64,000 nt of DNA from HGM04593 sp964458275. GTDB lineage: Bacteria; Bacteroidota; Bacteroidia; Bacteroidales; Bacteroidaceae. A program made the translations under genes and the position numbers. The notes below the pieces were generated by a model that saw only the letters and a list, made by a program, of their open reading frames with translations, ran no database searches and had not been told where the DNA came from. The stretch spans positions 9,372 through 73,371 of the forward strand of contig CAYWIE010000004.1 of the NCBI GenBank assembly GCA_964458275.1, written 5' to 3'. Shown here one piece after another: positions 1 to 8,580 of the stretch (position 1 is its first letter; each line of letters opens with the position of its first letter).

Positions 1-2
1 CC

Positions 3-2825
3 TATGGCGCCGCTCTTACTGCATCAGCAGCCGACCTCATCACATTCATCCCCACAGGCGAGGAGAATACATACTTTATCTATTGGCCCGTTAACGGACA
101 CTATGTTTATAATCCCGCAGGCCGCGTAGAGGGTTCCGAGTATGCACAGTGGGTAAACAATTCGTTCTACGCAGGCAAGTACAAATTCCAAGAGTGCGAC
201 ACTGTTCCCGGTTCGTTCATCATCACTTGCGACGAGAATCTCTACCTCGGTCAGAGACGTTTCATCAAAATGGCAATCATCAACGAGGCTGTAATGGCTG
301 AGGATGCTGAATATACATACAGCTATGCATGGAATGTTTATCGTGCAAATGTAAAGAATATCAAGGGTACAGCCATCGAATCACAGTTGCAGGCAACTAT
401 CAACGTGGCAGATTCTCTGCTCGCAATTCAGGGTTATATTGAAAGCGAGGATGACGGCGAGTATGAAGGATTGAAAGCTGCTGTTGCAGAAGGCCGCGAA
501 ATTATAGCTTCAGAAAATGCAAATGCAGACGAAGCTGTCCGCAAGGCAAACCAGATAGACCATCTCTCTGCACAATACCGCAAGCAGTACCTCTATCTGC
601 TCACCGACTCAATCGAGTATCTCACAAACGAGGCAGGTCTTACATTTACAGACGGCAGCGACGGCTGGACAGTGGGTGCATATCCCGAACAGTACGTTGA
701 TCGTCTTATCTCGCTTGTCGATGCAGCAAACATCCGCATCGACAACCTCACAGCATTGGTCGATGTAACACTCATGATAGAAGAACTTACCGCCGGTCTT
801 GACGAATTCTTCGCATCACAGGTATCTGACGTTTATTCTCTCCCCATCCGTTTCAATGAGAAGGACGGACTTCCCGGTGCCCGCGAGAATGGCAACGTTA
901 ACAACAGCTACATATGGGATTCTCCCGTACTCTACCTTAACGAACCCACAGATGTAGTCCGTATAACAGTAACAAAGGCTACACGTCAGGATAACTACAG
1001 CGGAAGCGGTACAGTTATGTTCTGTCTCGGCGAGTTCGAGCTCTATGACGCAGCAGGCGAACTTATCCCCTTGCGCGAGGATATGTTCGAGGTCAACTCG
1101 CTCTGTTCAACTGACGGCGCCGGTGTACCCGCACTTGTCGATGGCAACTACGGAACATACTTCCACACAGCTTACAGTGACTCCCATGACATAACTCCCG
1201 ATGTAGGCGAGTACTCTTATGTTCAGGTAAATCTCGACGAACCTGTATCTGCGTTCCGTTACCGCATGGTGAGCCGTGCAAACAACTCATACAACCGTGC
1301 TCCCATCGACTTCGGTATTACAGACGGTTCGACATACGATCCCGACGATGTTCCCGAACAGGATCCCTACAACCTCAAGGTTGTTGAGAAGGTAACAGAT
1401 GTTTCTCAGATTGTTGACGGTGAATTCTACATCATCTATGGTAACTTGAACAAATTCGATGCAGATGGTGCTGAGGTTATCGGCAACGGTTCGGGCTACT
1501 ACACTGGTCTTAAGGTGTACGAGAGCAAATATCCCAACAGTGTATGTCTCTTTACATTCGAAAATGCAGGCGAAGGAAAATACTACCTCCACAGCTTGTC
1601 TAAGGACTATTACGTGAAGACTCCCAATGTATGGGGCGATGTAACAAGCACATACTTCAAGGGCGAGGCTGCTGCAATCACCATCAAGGAGCACGCTTCA
1701 CATGCCGACATGTTCAACTTTACATGCACCGGCATTGTTGAAGACGAATCTTCAGAGCTCAACGGTCAGGAGGCTACATTCCTCTTGCAAGACTGGGGCG
1801 GCGGCATGGGTGCATGTCCTTTTGCTGACGTCGAGACAGAACTCTTTGAGTTTGACGGTCAGAGCGAGTGGGAAATCTACAAGGTATCTGTTGACAACTT
1901 CGGTATCATGTGGTTGCAGAGCGTGCTTTCTGCTGTGAACAATGCAGGCTTCACAGCCGATGCGTTCGGCAACAACCCCGGACAGTACAACGGTGAAGGT
2001 GTTCCCGCATTCAAGCAGGCTCTTATCGAGGCACAGGCTCTTGCCGATACAAAGGATGCTGCTGCAGCTAAAAAGGCAGCTGATGCTTTGCAGAGCAATA
2101 TCGAGGCTCTCACAAGCATGGAGATTGTTCCCATCGTATACGGAAATGAGTATTACATAGTAAGTGCTAATCCTGCATTCTATGATATACAGGGTAAGGA
2201 GATGGCAATCTTTGTTGACAAGAACGACAAGGCAGATCCCAAGATTACCAGCGAGTACCAGCCCTACTGGGGTATAATGCTCGACGAGGCAAACGGAACA
2301 GCCGATGCCTATACATGGATTGTAGAAGAGGGTGATACAAGTTCTATCGAAACAATGGAGAACTGCAAATACATGTACCTCAAGAACAAGGCGACCGGAC
2401 ACTACATGGGTACATACAGCGAATGGTCTGTACGTCTGCCTATGAGCGAGACAAAACTGCTCTACTTTGCAAGAAGCGCAGGCGGTGTCAAGTTCAACAT
2501 CGGTTCATACGACGCATACCTCACTCTCCCGTCAAACAACGAAACTTATCCTTTCCTCCACATCCTCGGACACGACGATGGCAAGGCAAGCTGGGGACAC
2601 ATCTGTTTCTGGAGCTACAATACCGATGCTTCAAGATGGAAGTTCATTCTTGCGAACGAAACATCTATCGGCGACGACATAGTGGATGATGCTGAAGGTG
2701 AAGTTGTTTCTGTAACATATTACAGCGCCGACGGTAAGGTTGCTGCAACTCCGTTCAATGGCGTAAACATTGTAAAGACTGTTTATGCAAATGGTGCGAT
2801 AAAGACTACAAAGACTATCCGCTGA
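3..2825 (+). CDS. Large secreted multidomain protein, 5' end outside the window
   Basis: The frame is open from base 3, so about 940 C-terminal residues are visible and the true start lies upstream; the first ATG (270) is internal. In order I see a helical bundle of FIVAR type (visible residues about 130-190), a beta-rich discoidin/F5-8C-like region (about 300-445), a region rich in Tyr and Gly resembling ricin-type or carbohydrate-binding repeats (about 458-634), a second FIVAR-like bundle (about 650-705), another beta domain, and a short C-terminal segment with the pattern 'YYSADGKVAATPFNGVNIVK' that resembles the terminal domain of many Bacteroidales surface proteins. Such architecture suggests a cell-surface glycan-binding or glycan-degrading protein; any catalytic domain would be upstream. 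Domain names are by eye; no enzyme function is claimed. Confidence 0.75.
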   Translation, partial: YGAALTASAADLITFIPTGEENTYFIYWPVNGHYVYNPAGRVEGSEYAQWVNNSFYAGKYKFQECDTVPGSFIITCDENLYLGQRRFIKMAIINEAVMAEDAEYTYSYAWNVYRANVKNIKGTAIESQLQATINVADSLLAIQGYIESEDDGEYEGLKAAVAEGREIIASENANADEAVRKANQIDHLSAQYRKQYLYLLTDSIEYLTNEAGLTFTDGSDGWTVGAYPEQYVDRLISLVDAANIRIDNLTALVDVTLMIEELTAGLDEFFASQVSDVYSLPIRFNEKDGLPGARENGNVNNSYIWDSPVLYLNEPTDVVRITVTKATRQDNYSGSGTVMFCLGEFELYDAAGELIPLREDMFEVNSLCSTDGAGVPALVDGNYGTYFHTAYSDSHDITPDVGEYSYVQVNLDEPVSAFRYRMVSRANNSYNRAPIDFGITDGSTYDPDDVPEQDPYNLKVVEKVTDVSQIVDGEFYIIYGNLNKFDADGAEVIGNGSGYYTGLKVYESKYPNSVCLFTFENAGEGKYYLHSLSKDYYVKTPNVWGDVTSTYFKGEAAAITIKEHASHADMFNFTCTGIVEDESSELNGQEATFLLQDWGGGMGACPFADVETELFEFDGQSEWEIYKVSVDNFGIMWLQSVLSAVNNAGFTADAFGNNPGQYNGEGVPAFKQALIEAQALADTKDAAAAKKAADALQSNIEALTSMEIVPIVYGNEYYIVSANPAFYDIQGKEMAIFVDKNDKADPKITSEYQPYWGIMLDEANGTADAYTWIVEEGDTSSIETMENCKYMYLKNKATGHYMGTYSEWSVRLPMSETKLLYFARSAGGVKFNIGSYDAYLTLPSNNETYPFLHILGHDDGKASWGHICFWSYNTDASRWKFILANETSIGDDIVDDAEGEVVSVTYYSADGKVAATPFNGVNIVKTVYANGAIKTTKTIR

Positions 2826-2844
2826 TTCAGGCAGATAAACGATA

Positions 2845-2887
2845 ACTGAAAAACAGAGGCTATCCAAGATAGCCTCTGTTTTTCAGT
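2845..2887. terminator. Strong bidirectional hairpin terminator
   Basis: Perfect 19-bp inverted repeat (2845-2863 and 2869-2887) around a 5-nt loop, with A-tract on the left arm and T-tract on the right. It lies 20 bases after the stop codon of the large secreted protein. Confidence 0.9.
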
Positions 2888-3203
2888 TTATTGGTGTCCG
2901 GTAAGAATTATATTTATATTTTGTTTTTCGCAAATTAGTCTAAACATTCAATGGCAGTCTGTTATTATATAGATTTAAACAAACTTTCGCCTTATTCCAA
3001 AAGTCATTGATGCCGTCTGCCTAAAAGCTTAATGCGCATCAATGAATCACTCAATGAAGCAATAGAGCTTGTACAGACCCAATTACTCCAATAAAACAAC
3101 TTATAACTGTTTACTGGAGGGTTCACATTGCCAGAAGGCAAACAAAAATGTGATATAACAAAAAGGTTTGTTATGTAGAAGCAATATTTTCAGTTATATA
3201 AAG
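2888..3203. other. Gene-free interval, no feature recognised
   Basis: AT-rich stretch between two converging transcription units. No reading frame with convincing coding character, no tRNA and no repeat shared with the rest of the window was seen. Confidence 0.5.
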
Positions 3204-3240
3204 TTAGGATTGTAATGTGGAATATACTTATAATCCTAAA
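3204..3240 (-). terminator. Weak hairpin at the end of the leftward operon
   Basis: Arms 3229-3240 and 3204-3215 pair at 11 of 12 positions around a 13-nt loop. On the minus strand the hairpin begins within the last codons of the HAD gene and is followed by a T-rich stretch. It is a plausible but weak terminator. Confidence 0.45.
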
Positions 3241-3944
3241 ATAATTTTAGGTAACTCTGTTATGTCGTTTATAACGGCAGTGGGCTCTGCCCCCTCTATT
3301 ACCGGTTCTTCTTCCCAACACAATTTTTTCAGCCATACAGCCTTGCATCCCAGTGTCAGTGCAGGGTATATGTCCTTGCGGTATGAATCTCCTATGACAA
3401 CCACCTCTTCGGGAGTTAGCGACAGCGCTTCCACTCCGAGTGCAAAGAGGCGAGGGTCGGGCTTCCGTATGCCTACTATGGCAGATTCTGCAATTGCTAC
3501 GAAATATCTGTCAAGCGAAAATTCCTTCAAGACAACGGGCATATTCCCGTAGAAGTTCGTTACAAGCACTGAGGGGAATCTCTCGGATAGCTCTTTGACT
3601 ATTCTGCAACTCCTCTCTATTGTCTCCTTGACTTGCGAGTAGCAACCCTCTACAATGTGGCTGCGGCATGATTCACTGATGGAGGTTGTGCCCGACGAGG
3701 CAATAAAGTCTGCCTGTATTCCTATCTTCAATTCAAGCAGCCGGTGAAAGGTGTGTGTGGGCTCTATGATGCGGTTCTTGCCCAATGTGCGCTCGGCATG
3801 TACGTATGCTTCGCGGAACTGCTCCTTGCTTATGCCTGCGTCGGCTTTCAGGTATTCCTCCCAGATGACTTCGCTCCAATGGATGCCGTTGGTGTCGATG
3901 GTGCCGCCGTAGTCGAATATTATACCTTTAATTGTATTTGCCAT
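3228..3944 (-). CDS. HAD-superfamily phosphatase
   Basis: 238 residues. HAD motif I is DYGGTID (Asp11, Asp17), motif II Thr129, motif III Lys161 in GIRKPDP, and motif IV GDSYRKD (Asp186, Asp191); the alpha-helical cap lies between motifs I and II. The ATG at 3944 was preferred over the in-frame TTG at 3950. It is the last gene of the operon and overlaps the CDP-alcohol transferase gene by 17 bases, so it is probably translated with it. A phosphatase at this position would fit removal of a phosphate after a CDP-alcohol transferase reaction, as phosphatidyl-X-phosphate phosphatases do. The substrate is unknown. Confidence 0.8.
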   Translation of the reverse strand: MANTIKGIIFDYGGTIDTNGIHWSEVIWEEYLKADAGISKEQFREAYVHAERTLGKNRIIEPTHTFHRLLELKIGIQADFIASSGTTSISESCRSHIVEGCYSQVKETIERSCRIVKELSERFPSVLVTNFYGNMPVVLKEFSLDRYFVAIAESAIVGIRKPDPRLFALGVEALSLTPEEVVVIGDSYRKDIYPALTLGCKAVWLKKLCWEEEPVIEGAEPTAVINDITELPKIILGL

Positions 3945-4878
3945 TCTCAATCTCTTTTGTAAGCCGTTTGCAAAGTGATTCGTGGCGGTAGTTCATATAT
4001 ATGAACAGTGCGCCCAAAATGAAAATCTCAAAGAACAGGTAGAGCCACAGCTCTCCTATGAGTAGCGTGAACCACAGGAACAGTGCGCGGCTGTTGAAGG
4101 TGAGTATGTTGGTGTATTTCATCAGCGGAAGGCTGCCCTTTCTGAACTCCTCGCGCAATTTCGCGGGTATACGGTTGCTGAACCTTTCGTTCACGCACTT
4201 TATGAATGTCTGAAAGGCGGGCGACATGCGTTCCTGATTGGCTGTGTAGCCTATGTAGGCGGTTAGGAATATCTTCCAGAAGAAGTTTCCTTTCCACGGT
4301 GTCTCTTTGTATCTTGCCTGCTGTGCGCGGGAGTTGTCGAATTCGTTGCCGTTGCTCTCTTTTATGAAGTAAAGATGGATGTTGCGGTAGTAGTCGGCAA
4401 GCTGGCACTGCGAGCCGTGTATCCAGAATCCGGAAAATGAACACAATATCCATATTATCACTCCCCATTGATATTCAGGGGCAAAGGGGATGGGGTTGAA
4501 GGTCTCGCGCACTGCTATTGCGAAATATATCATGAAGAACCATACGTCGCCTGCAAAGCCGTCGAGTATTCTGCCCCAACGTGTCTTCTGTCCGGTGAGA
4601 CGTGCCAACTGACCGTCTGTGCTGTCGTACAGATTTGCCCACAGCAGAAAGAATATGCCGAGTATGTTCCAGCGCAATTCGGTAGAGAGGAAGCATATGC
4701 CTGCGGCTATTCCCAAAAATATTGATATGATGGTTATCACATTGGGGTGAACGTCACGGTTGCGGAAGAATAGTGCGCAGCGGTAGCCGTAGGGACGGTA
4801 TATCCACAGGTCGATAAATTCCTCTGTGTCGTATGACTTTATTGTCGAGTCGTATGCTTTCTGTTCCTCTTTATTCAT
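3928..4878 (-). CDS. CDP-alcohol phosphatidyltransferase family membrane enzyme
   Basis: 316 residues with several hydrophobic helices. The family signature is visible from Asp85: D-x2-D-G-x2-A-R-x8-G-x3-D (Asp85, Asp88, Asp106). The final aspartate is Asp111, giving D-x4-D instead of the usual D-x3-D. The family transfers a phospho-alcohol from a CDP-activated donor to an acceptor alcohol in the membrane, for example in phosphatidylinositol-phosphate or phosphatidylethanolamine synthesis. The start codon overlaps the stop of the upstream ATP-grasp gene (ATGA). A nucleotidyltransferase two genes upstream could make the CDP-linked donor and the HAD enzyme downstream could dephosphorylate the product. 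Donor and acceptor cannot be read from the sequence. Confidence 0.82.
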   Translation of the reverse strand: MNKEEQKAYDSTIKSYDTEEFIDLWIYRPYGYRCALFFRNRDVHPNVITIISIFLGIAAGICFLSTELRWNILGIFFLLWANLYDSTDGQLARLTGQKTRWGRILDGFAGDVWFFMIYFAIAVRETFNPIPFAPEYQWGVIIWILCSFSGFWIHGSQCQLADYYRNIHLYFIKESNGNEFDNSRAQQARYKETPWKGNFFWKIFLTAYIGYTANQERMSPAFQTFIKCVNERFSNRIPAKLREEFRKGSLPLMKYTNILTFNSRALFLWFTLLIGELWLYLFFEIFILGALFIYMNYRHESLCKRLTKEIENGKYN

Positions 4879-5711
4879 TGTCTTGTCTTTTTCTTTATTA
4901 TTAGCTCTGCAATCTTTTCGGCAGCCTCTTCTCTGTATGCCGAAAAGCTCGGACAGTCGTTGAAGTCTATTATATAAACTTCGCTGTCGGGGGCGACTAT
5001 GCAGTCTCCGCCGAAAATCTCCACTCCTATTGCTGCTGCGGCTCTGAATACGGTTGTGTGCAACTGCTTTTCGTCGAATGGATACCCGTGCGCTCTCCCG
5101 TTTATCTTCTCTTGTCCGAATTTGCTGTCGGTGGGGTAGTGCAGACGGAAAAAATTGTCTGCTGCGTCGGGCGATTTTATGCCATAGAATTTTATCAGGT
5201 CTCCTTTTATGTGCTCGCAGTAGATTGCTTCGTTGATGCCTCTGTCGCAGAGCCTCTTTGCGGAGTCTTTTAATTCCGCTTCATTGGTTATATATTGCAC
5301 GTCGTCGGGGTGATTGGACCACCCTATGCTTTTTTTCAGCCATCCGGGGTATTTTAGTCCGCGCGAGGCAGGGATGCTTGTGTCGAGCAGCGCGTATGGC
5401 GGTTGTTTCATTCCTGCTCTTGCGAGTATTTCTGTGAATGTCCGTCTCGAACAGTTCTTTGTGCTCTCGCTGCTGTTTATGGCTATGATGCCTTTTCTTT
5501 CGCATGCAGCTATTTGCTCCAGTCTCTGTGCGGTGCGTGTCATGTGGACGATTATTTCGCACTCCGATGGAATTTCTTCTCCTGCGCCAACTGTTTTTGT
5601 GCAATGACCGCGCTCCGATAGCTTTTCTGCTATCAGATGGAACAGTGCCATGTCCTTGTCGGACATGTTTGGCGAGTCGGCAGAATCTCTCGGTATTGCG
5701 GCAATCCTCAT
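4875..5711 (-). CDS. ATP-grasp family ligase
   Basis: 278 residues. The C-terminal metal- and ATP-binding signature of ATP-grasp enzymes is seen at 247-260 (IIDFNDCPSFSAYR), with Asp249 and Asn251 as likely magnesium ligands and a preceding GGDC strand at 234-237. ATP-grasp enzymes usually join a carboxylate, via an acyl-phosphate, to an amine or thiol. The gene sits between a nucleotidyltransferase and a CDP-alcohol transferase and overlaps both by four bases (ATGA), so the three proteins are made together. I infer that it modifies the same small molecule or headgroup, perhaps by adding an amino acid. It is shorter than RimK or D-Ala-D-Ala ligase, and its substrate is not known. Confidence 0.72.
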   Translation of the reverse strand: MRIAAIPRDSADSPNMSDKDMALFHLIAEKLSERGHCTKTVGAGEEIPSECEIIVHMTRTAQRLEQIAACERKGIIAINSSESTKNCSRRTFTEILARAGMKQPPYALLDTSIPASRGLKYPGWLKKSIGWSNHPDDVQYITNEAELKDSAKRLCDRGINEAIYCEHIKGDLIKFYGIKSPDAADNFFRLHYPTDSKFGQEKINGRAHGYPFDEKQLHTTVFRAAAAIGVEIFGGDCIVAPDSEVYIIDFNDCPSFSAYREEAAEKIAELIIKKKTRQ

Positions 5712-6406
5712 TCTTCCTCTATGAATTTTTCGGCTTTAGCAATGTCGCTTGCGTGGTCGATGTCTATAATCTTTTCTATCGGGTGTGCCTTTAGTCTCAA
5801 TCCGTCGGCAATGAGGGCGCGCTGGAAGCTGCGCATGCGGGTTTTCCCCTCTTTCATGCATCTTTCAAGCGTGTCGAGCGCCTTTTCGGTGAGTCCGTAT
5901 ATGCCGCCCGATATATAATGGCAGCCGGGCTGTTCGCTGTCGTGGAATCCGGTTATGCGGAGTGCATCGCCGGTGCTCACGTAGAGCGGCTTCTCGTCGT
6001 CGATGTAGGGGGTAACTGCCATTATGCCGTCGCCGTTGTCCTGTTCGAGAGTGGTGATGTAGTCCTGAAAATCTTTTTCTCTGAAAATTGTGTCGACGGT
6101 GGTCAGACAGAACTTGCCGCCTCGCAGCAAGGGGCTCAGTTCGTAGAGGCTGTGCATGGAACCGGGTGTGTCCTTGACGACAATGTTTATGGGGAATTCC
6201 CTGCGCAGTTCTTCGAGCAGTTTGAGGGTTTCGGGCTGCCGGCTGTTGATTATTATGCTGATTGATTCGGCATTGTGGCGTCCGAACACTCTTATGAGGC
6301 GCTCGATTATAGGTACACCATCAAGCGGCACAAGGGGTTTGGGGTACGATACGCCCTCCTGTGCCAGCCGTGAGCCTTCTCCTGCCGCTATTATGGCAAA
6401 TTTCAT
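5708..6406 (-). CDS. Nucleotidyltransferase (sugar- or polyol-phosphate NTP transferase)
   Basis: 232 residues. The N-terminal loop AAGEGSRL (7-14) followed by PKPLV (22-26) is the nucleotide-binding signature of the NTP_transferase family (GlmU N-domain, LicC, inositol-1-phosphate cytidylyltransferase). TTVDT in mid-protein and DIDHASD near the C-terminus are likely metal-binding acidic motifs. It probably activates a phosphorylated alcohol or sugar as a CDP or UDP derivative. It overlaps both pdxA and the ATP-grasp gene by ATGA. With the CDP-alcohol transferase downstream, a CDP-alcohol product is the simplest inference. Confidence 0.78.
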   Translation of the reverse strand: MKFAIIAAGEGSRLAQEGVSYPKPLVPLDGVPIIERLIRVFGRHNAESISIIINSRQPETLKLLEELRREFPINIVVKDTPGSMHSLYELSPLLRGGKFCLTTVDTIFREKDFQDYITTLEQDNGDGIMAVTPYIDDEKPLYVSTGDALRITGFHDSEQPGCHYISGGIYGLTEKALDTLERCMKEGKTRMRSFQRALIADGLRLKAHPIEKIIDIDHASDIAKAEKFIEEE

Positions 6407-7500
6407 TCGTCGTCGTTTTGTTGCAGGTTCAGGCGGTTGCTGTCGTCGCGCTTTTCGAAGTATTGCTTGCGCAACGGGTTGCGGTGGGCGTATGAGTCGC
6501 TGCGTCGGTTGCGGTAGATGTCAATTGCTGTATATATTGCCTGACGGAACGAGTTCTCGTCGGCACATCCTTTGCCGGCAATGTCGTAAGCCACTCCGTG
6601 AGCAGGGGAGGTGCGTACTATGGAGAGTCCGGCGGTGAAGTTCACTCCGTCGTCCATGCCCAATGCTTTCATGGGGGCTAATCCTTGATCGTGGTACATT
6701 GCGAGTATTCCATCGAAGCGTGCGTAGTTTCCGCTGCCCATAAAGCCGTCGGCAGGGAAGGGGCCGTAGCAGAGTATTCCCTCTTGGCTCATTTTCTTTA
6801 TTGCAGGCTTGATAATCTCTTCTTCTTCGCTGCCTATGAGACCGTTGTCGCCGGCGTGGGGGTTGAGTGCAAGCACTGCTATCTTAGGGGCGTTTATGTT
6901 GAAGTCGACTTTGAGGCTTTCGTTGAAGAGCGTGATTTTCTCTTCCAGCAGTTCGGGGGTGATGGCTGCGGGTACATCGCGCAACGGCAGATGCGATGTG
7001 GCAAGTGCGAAGCGCAGCTCTCCGCTGCACAGTATCATCAGTGCCTTTTCTTCGCCGCCCATACATTCCTGCAGATATTCGGTGTGTCCGGGGAAATTGA
7101 ATTCTTCGCTCTGTATCGCTTCTTTGTTTATGGGAGCTGTAACAAGCACGTCCACTTCGCCCTCCTTGCAGGCTGTGATGGCCTTTTCGAGGGCTTCGAA
7201 AGCTGCCTTTCCGCTCTCTTTGGTGACTGAACCAAGCTCTATGTGTACTTCGTCGTCGTTGCAGTTGATTATGTTGAGACGGTCGCCAAGCGCTTCGGAT
7301 ATATTTTCAATAGCGTTGTATTGTGTGGGCAGTTCGAGTGCTTTTCTGTGGTATGCTGCCAATTTGGGCGAGCCGTAGACTATGGGTGTGCACAGTTCGA
7401 ATATCTCCGGGTCGGCGAAGGTCTTGAGAATTACTTCGTATCCTATTCCGTTTATGTCGCCTTGCGTGATGCCTATGCGTATTTTGCGTTCTTCGCTCAT
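6403..7500 (-). CDS. pdxA: 4-hydroxythreonine-4-phosphate dehydrogenase
   Basis: 365 residues. It oxidises 4-phosphohydroxy-L-threonine to 3-amino-1-hydroxyacetone phosphate in the DXP-dependent route to pyridoxal phosphate. Metal-binding histidines are His170 (TSHLPL), His215 (NPHAGD) and His270 (YHDQG), and GHTEYL lies at 138-143. It is about 35 residues longer than E. coli PdxA because of a polar C-terminal tail. pdxB of the same pathway is also in this window at 32684-33733. The stop codon overlaps the start of the nucleotidyltransferase gene, which places a vitamin gene at the head of the lipid-like cassette. Confidence 0.93.
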   Translation of the reverse strand: MSEERKIRIGITQGDINGIGYEVILKTFADPEIFELCTPIVYGSPKLAAYHRKALELPTQYNAIENISEALGDRLNIINCNDDEVHIELGSVTKESGKAAFEALEKAITACKEGEVDVLVTAPINKEAIQSEEFNFPGHTEYLQECMGGEEKALMILCSGELRFALATSHLPLRDVPAAITPELLEEKITLFNESLKVDFNINAPKIAVLALNPHAGDNGLIGSEEEEIIKPAIKKMSQEGILCYGPFPADGFMGSGNYARFDGILAMYHDQGLAPMKALGMDDGVNFTAGLSIVRTSPAHGVAYDIAGKGCADENSFRQAIYTAIDIYRNRRSDSYAHRNPLRKQYFEKRDDSNRLNLQQNDDE

Positions 7501-7510
7501 GGTCGTGGTG

Positions 7511-8569
7511 TTATTTTATAGTGTCTTCTATTATTATTTCAGGTATCTGCATGCTGTTCTCTATCTGTTTGTCGGCAGGGAGCTTGAGCGAGAAGAGGGC
7601 AGCCTCAAGCTGGCGCATCATTTGGCGTTTCTTTGTGCCGGGGGCATACACGAATGCTTCGGCGACAATTACTCTGCCGTTTACCTCGTCAACGAATGAA
7701 TGTGATACAAAGGGGCCGCCCATCATGTCGTTCTCCATTGCCCAAAGGCCGCGTGCTTCCTGCATGTATCTGTCGCGGAAGGATTTGTCCTTTACGGTTA
7801 CAAGCAGCGAATCGGTGGTCATGTATCTGTCTGCCTTGCCGCGGATATGTTTTTTGAGAATCTCGTTGCGCTTCTTTACGAAATATTCGTGAGTGAATGT
7901 GTTCTTGTCGGTGTATGGGAACGAATATACAACAACGTTCATTATGGTCTCTTTGCTTGAATTGTTCATGTCCGATACCCATAAGAAGTTGTCGCGGCTC
8001 ATTATTGCTGTGAGTGATGCAGGTATGTGCATGTCGCAGTCGAACTTCTTTTGTATTGAATCGAGGAATGCTCTGTTGTACTCCTTCTTCAGGTTGTCGA
8101 GCTCGCGGTTCATCTCCGCAGAGGTAAAGAAATCTATGATGGTCTGTTCGTATTTCTCTACAAACTCCTGCAACTCGGTGGCATTGGGGCTTTGTATGGT
8201 AAGCACCATCTGTGGTGTGGCGTATTTGTCGCGTGTGTATTTGAATTTCGGCTGCGTGTAGCGTGTAGGGTCTATCTGTATGTCGATGATGTTGCGATAG
8301 GGCTTGAAGATGTGCGTGAATGCCGCATGGCTTGTTTGGGATACACGGAACGCGGCTTCGGGCTGAGGAAGTCCGGGTACATCCGGGGTGATTGCGTTGT
8401 AGAGAGCGCGACCGGCTGGTGCGTCCCAAAGGTCTTGGTCGCAGACTACAAGCAGCTCATACGGTGTTCCTACTGAGGTCTGCATGAAGAGTCCGGCGCT
8501 GCTTCCGCCGCCGCTGTTGCAGCTTGCTAATAATATGGCTGTCAGTAATGAGAAAATCAGTTTCTTCAT
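7511..8569 (-). CDS. DUF4837 family lipoprotein
   Basis: 352 residues starting at MKKLIFSLLTAILLASC; the lipobox (LLASC) gives a lipidated Cys17 near the N-terminus, which is why the ATG at 8569 was chosen over a longer in-frame start. The remainder resembles DUF4837, a family seen in Bacteroidota between rlmN and pdxA. Its function is unknown. It starts 11 bases after the rlmN stop and ends 10 bases before pdxA, so it is co-transcribed. Outer-membrane or periplasmic anchoring is inferred from the lipobox. Confidence 0.8.
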   Translation of the reverse strand: MKKLIFSLLTAILLASCNSGGGSSAGLFMQTSVGTPYELLVVCDQDLWDAPAGRALYNAITPDVPGLPQPEAAFRVSQTSHAAFTHIFKPYRNIIDIQIDPTRYTQPKFKYTRDKYATPQMVLTIQSPNATELQEFVEKYEQTIIDFFTSAEMNRELDNLKKEYNRAFLDSIQKKFDCDMHIPASLTAIMSRDNFLWVSDMNNSSKETIMNVVVYSFPYTDKNTFTHEYFVKKRNEILKKHIRGKADRYMTTDSLLVTVKDKSFRDRYMQEARGLWAMENDMMGGPFVSHSFVDEVNGRVIVAEAFVYAPGTKKRQMMRQLEAALFSLKLPADKQIENSMQIPEIIIEDTIK

Positions 8570-8580
8570 AATTTGTGGCT

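Noticed and set aside
2700..2825. A true type IX secretion sorting domain at the end of the large protein
   Set aside because: The terminal segment resembles Bacteroidales surface-protein ends but is too short and degenerate to claim a functional sorting signal.
3228..4878. Calling the cassette an inositol-lipid locus
   Set aside because: No inositol-phosphate synthase is present beside it and the alcohol cannot be read from the transferase sequence, so the name would go beyond the evidence.
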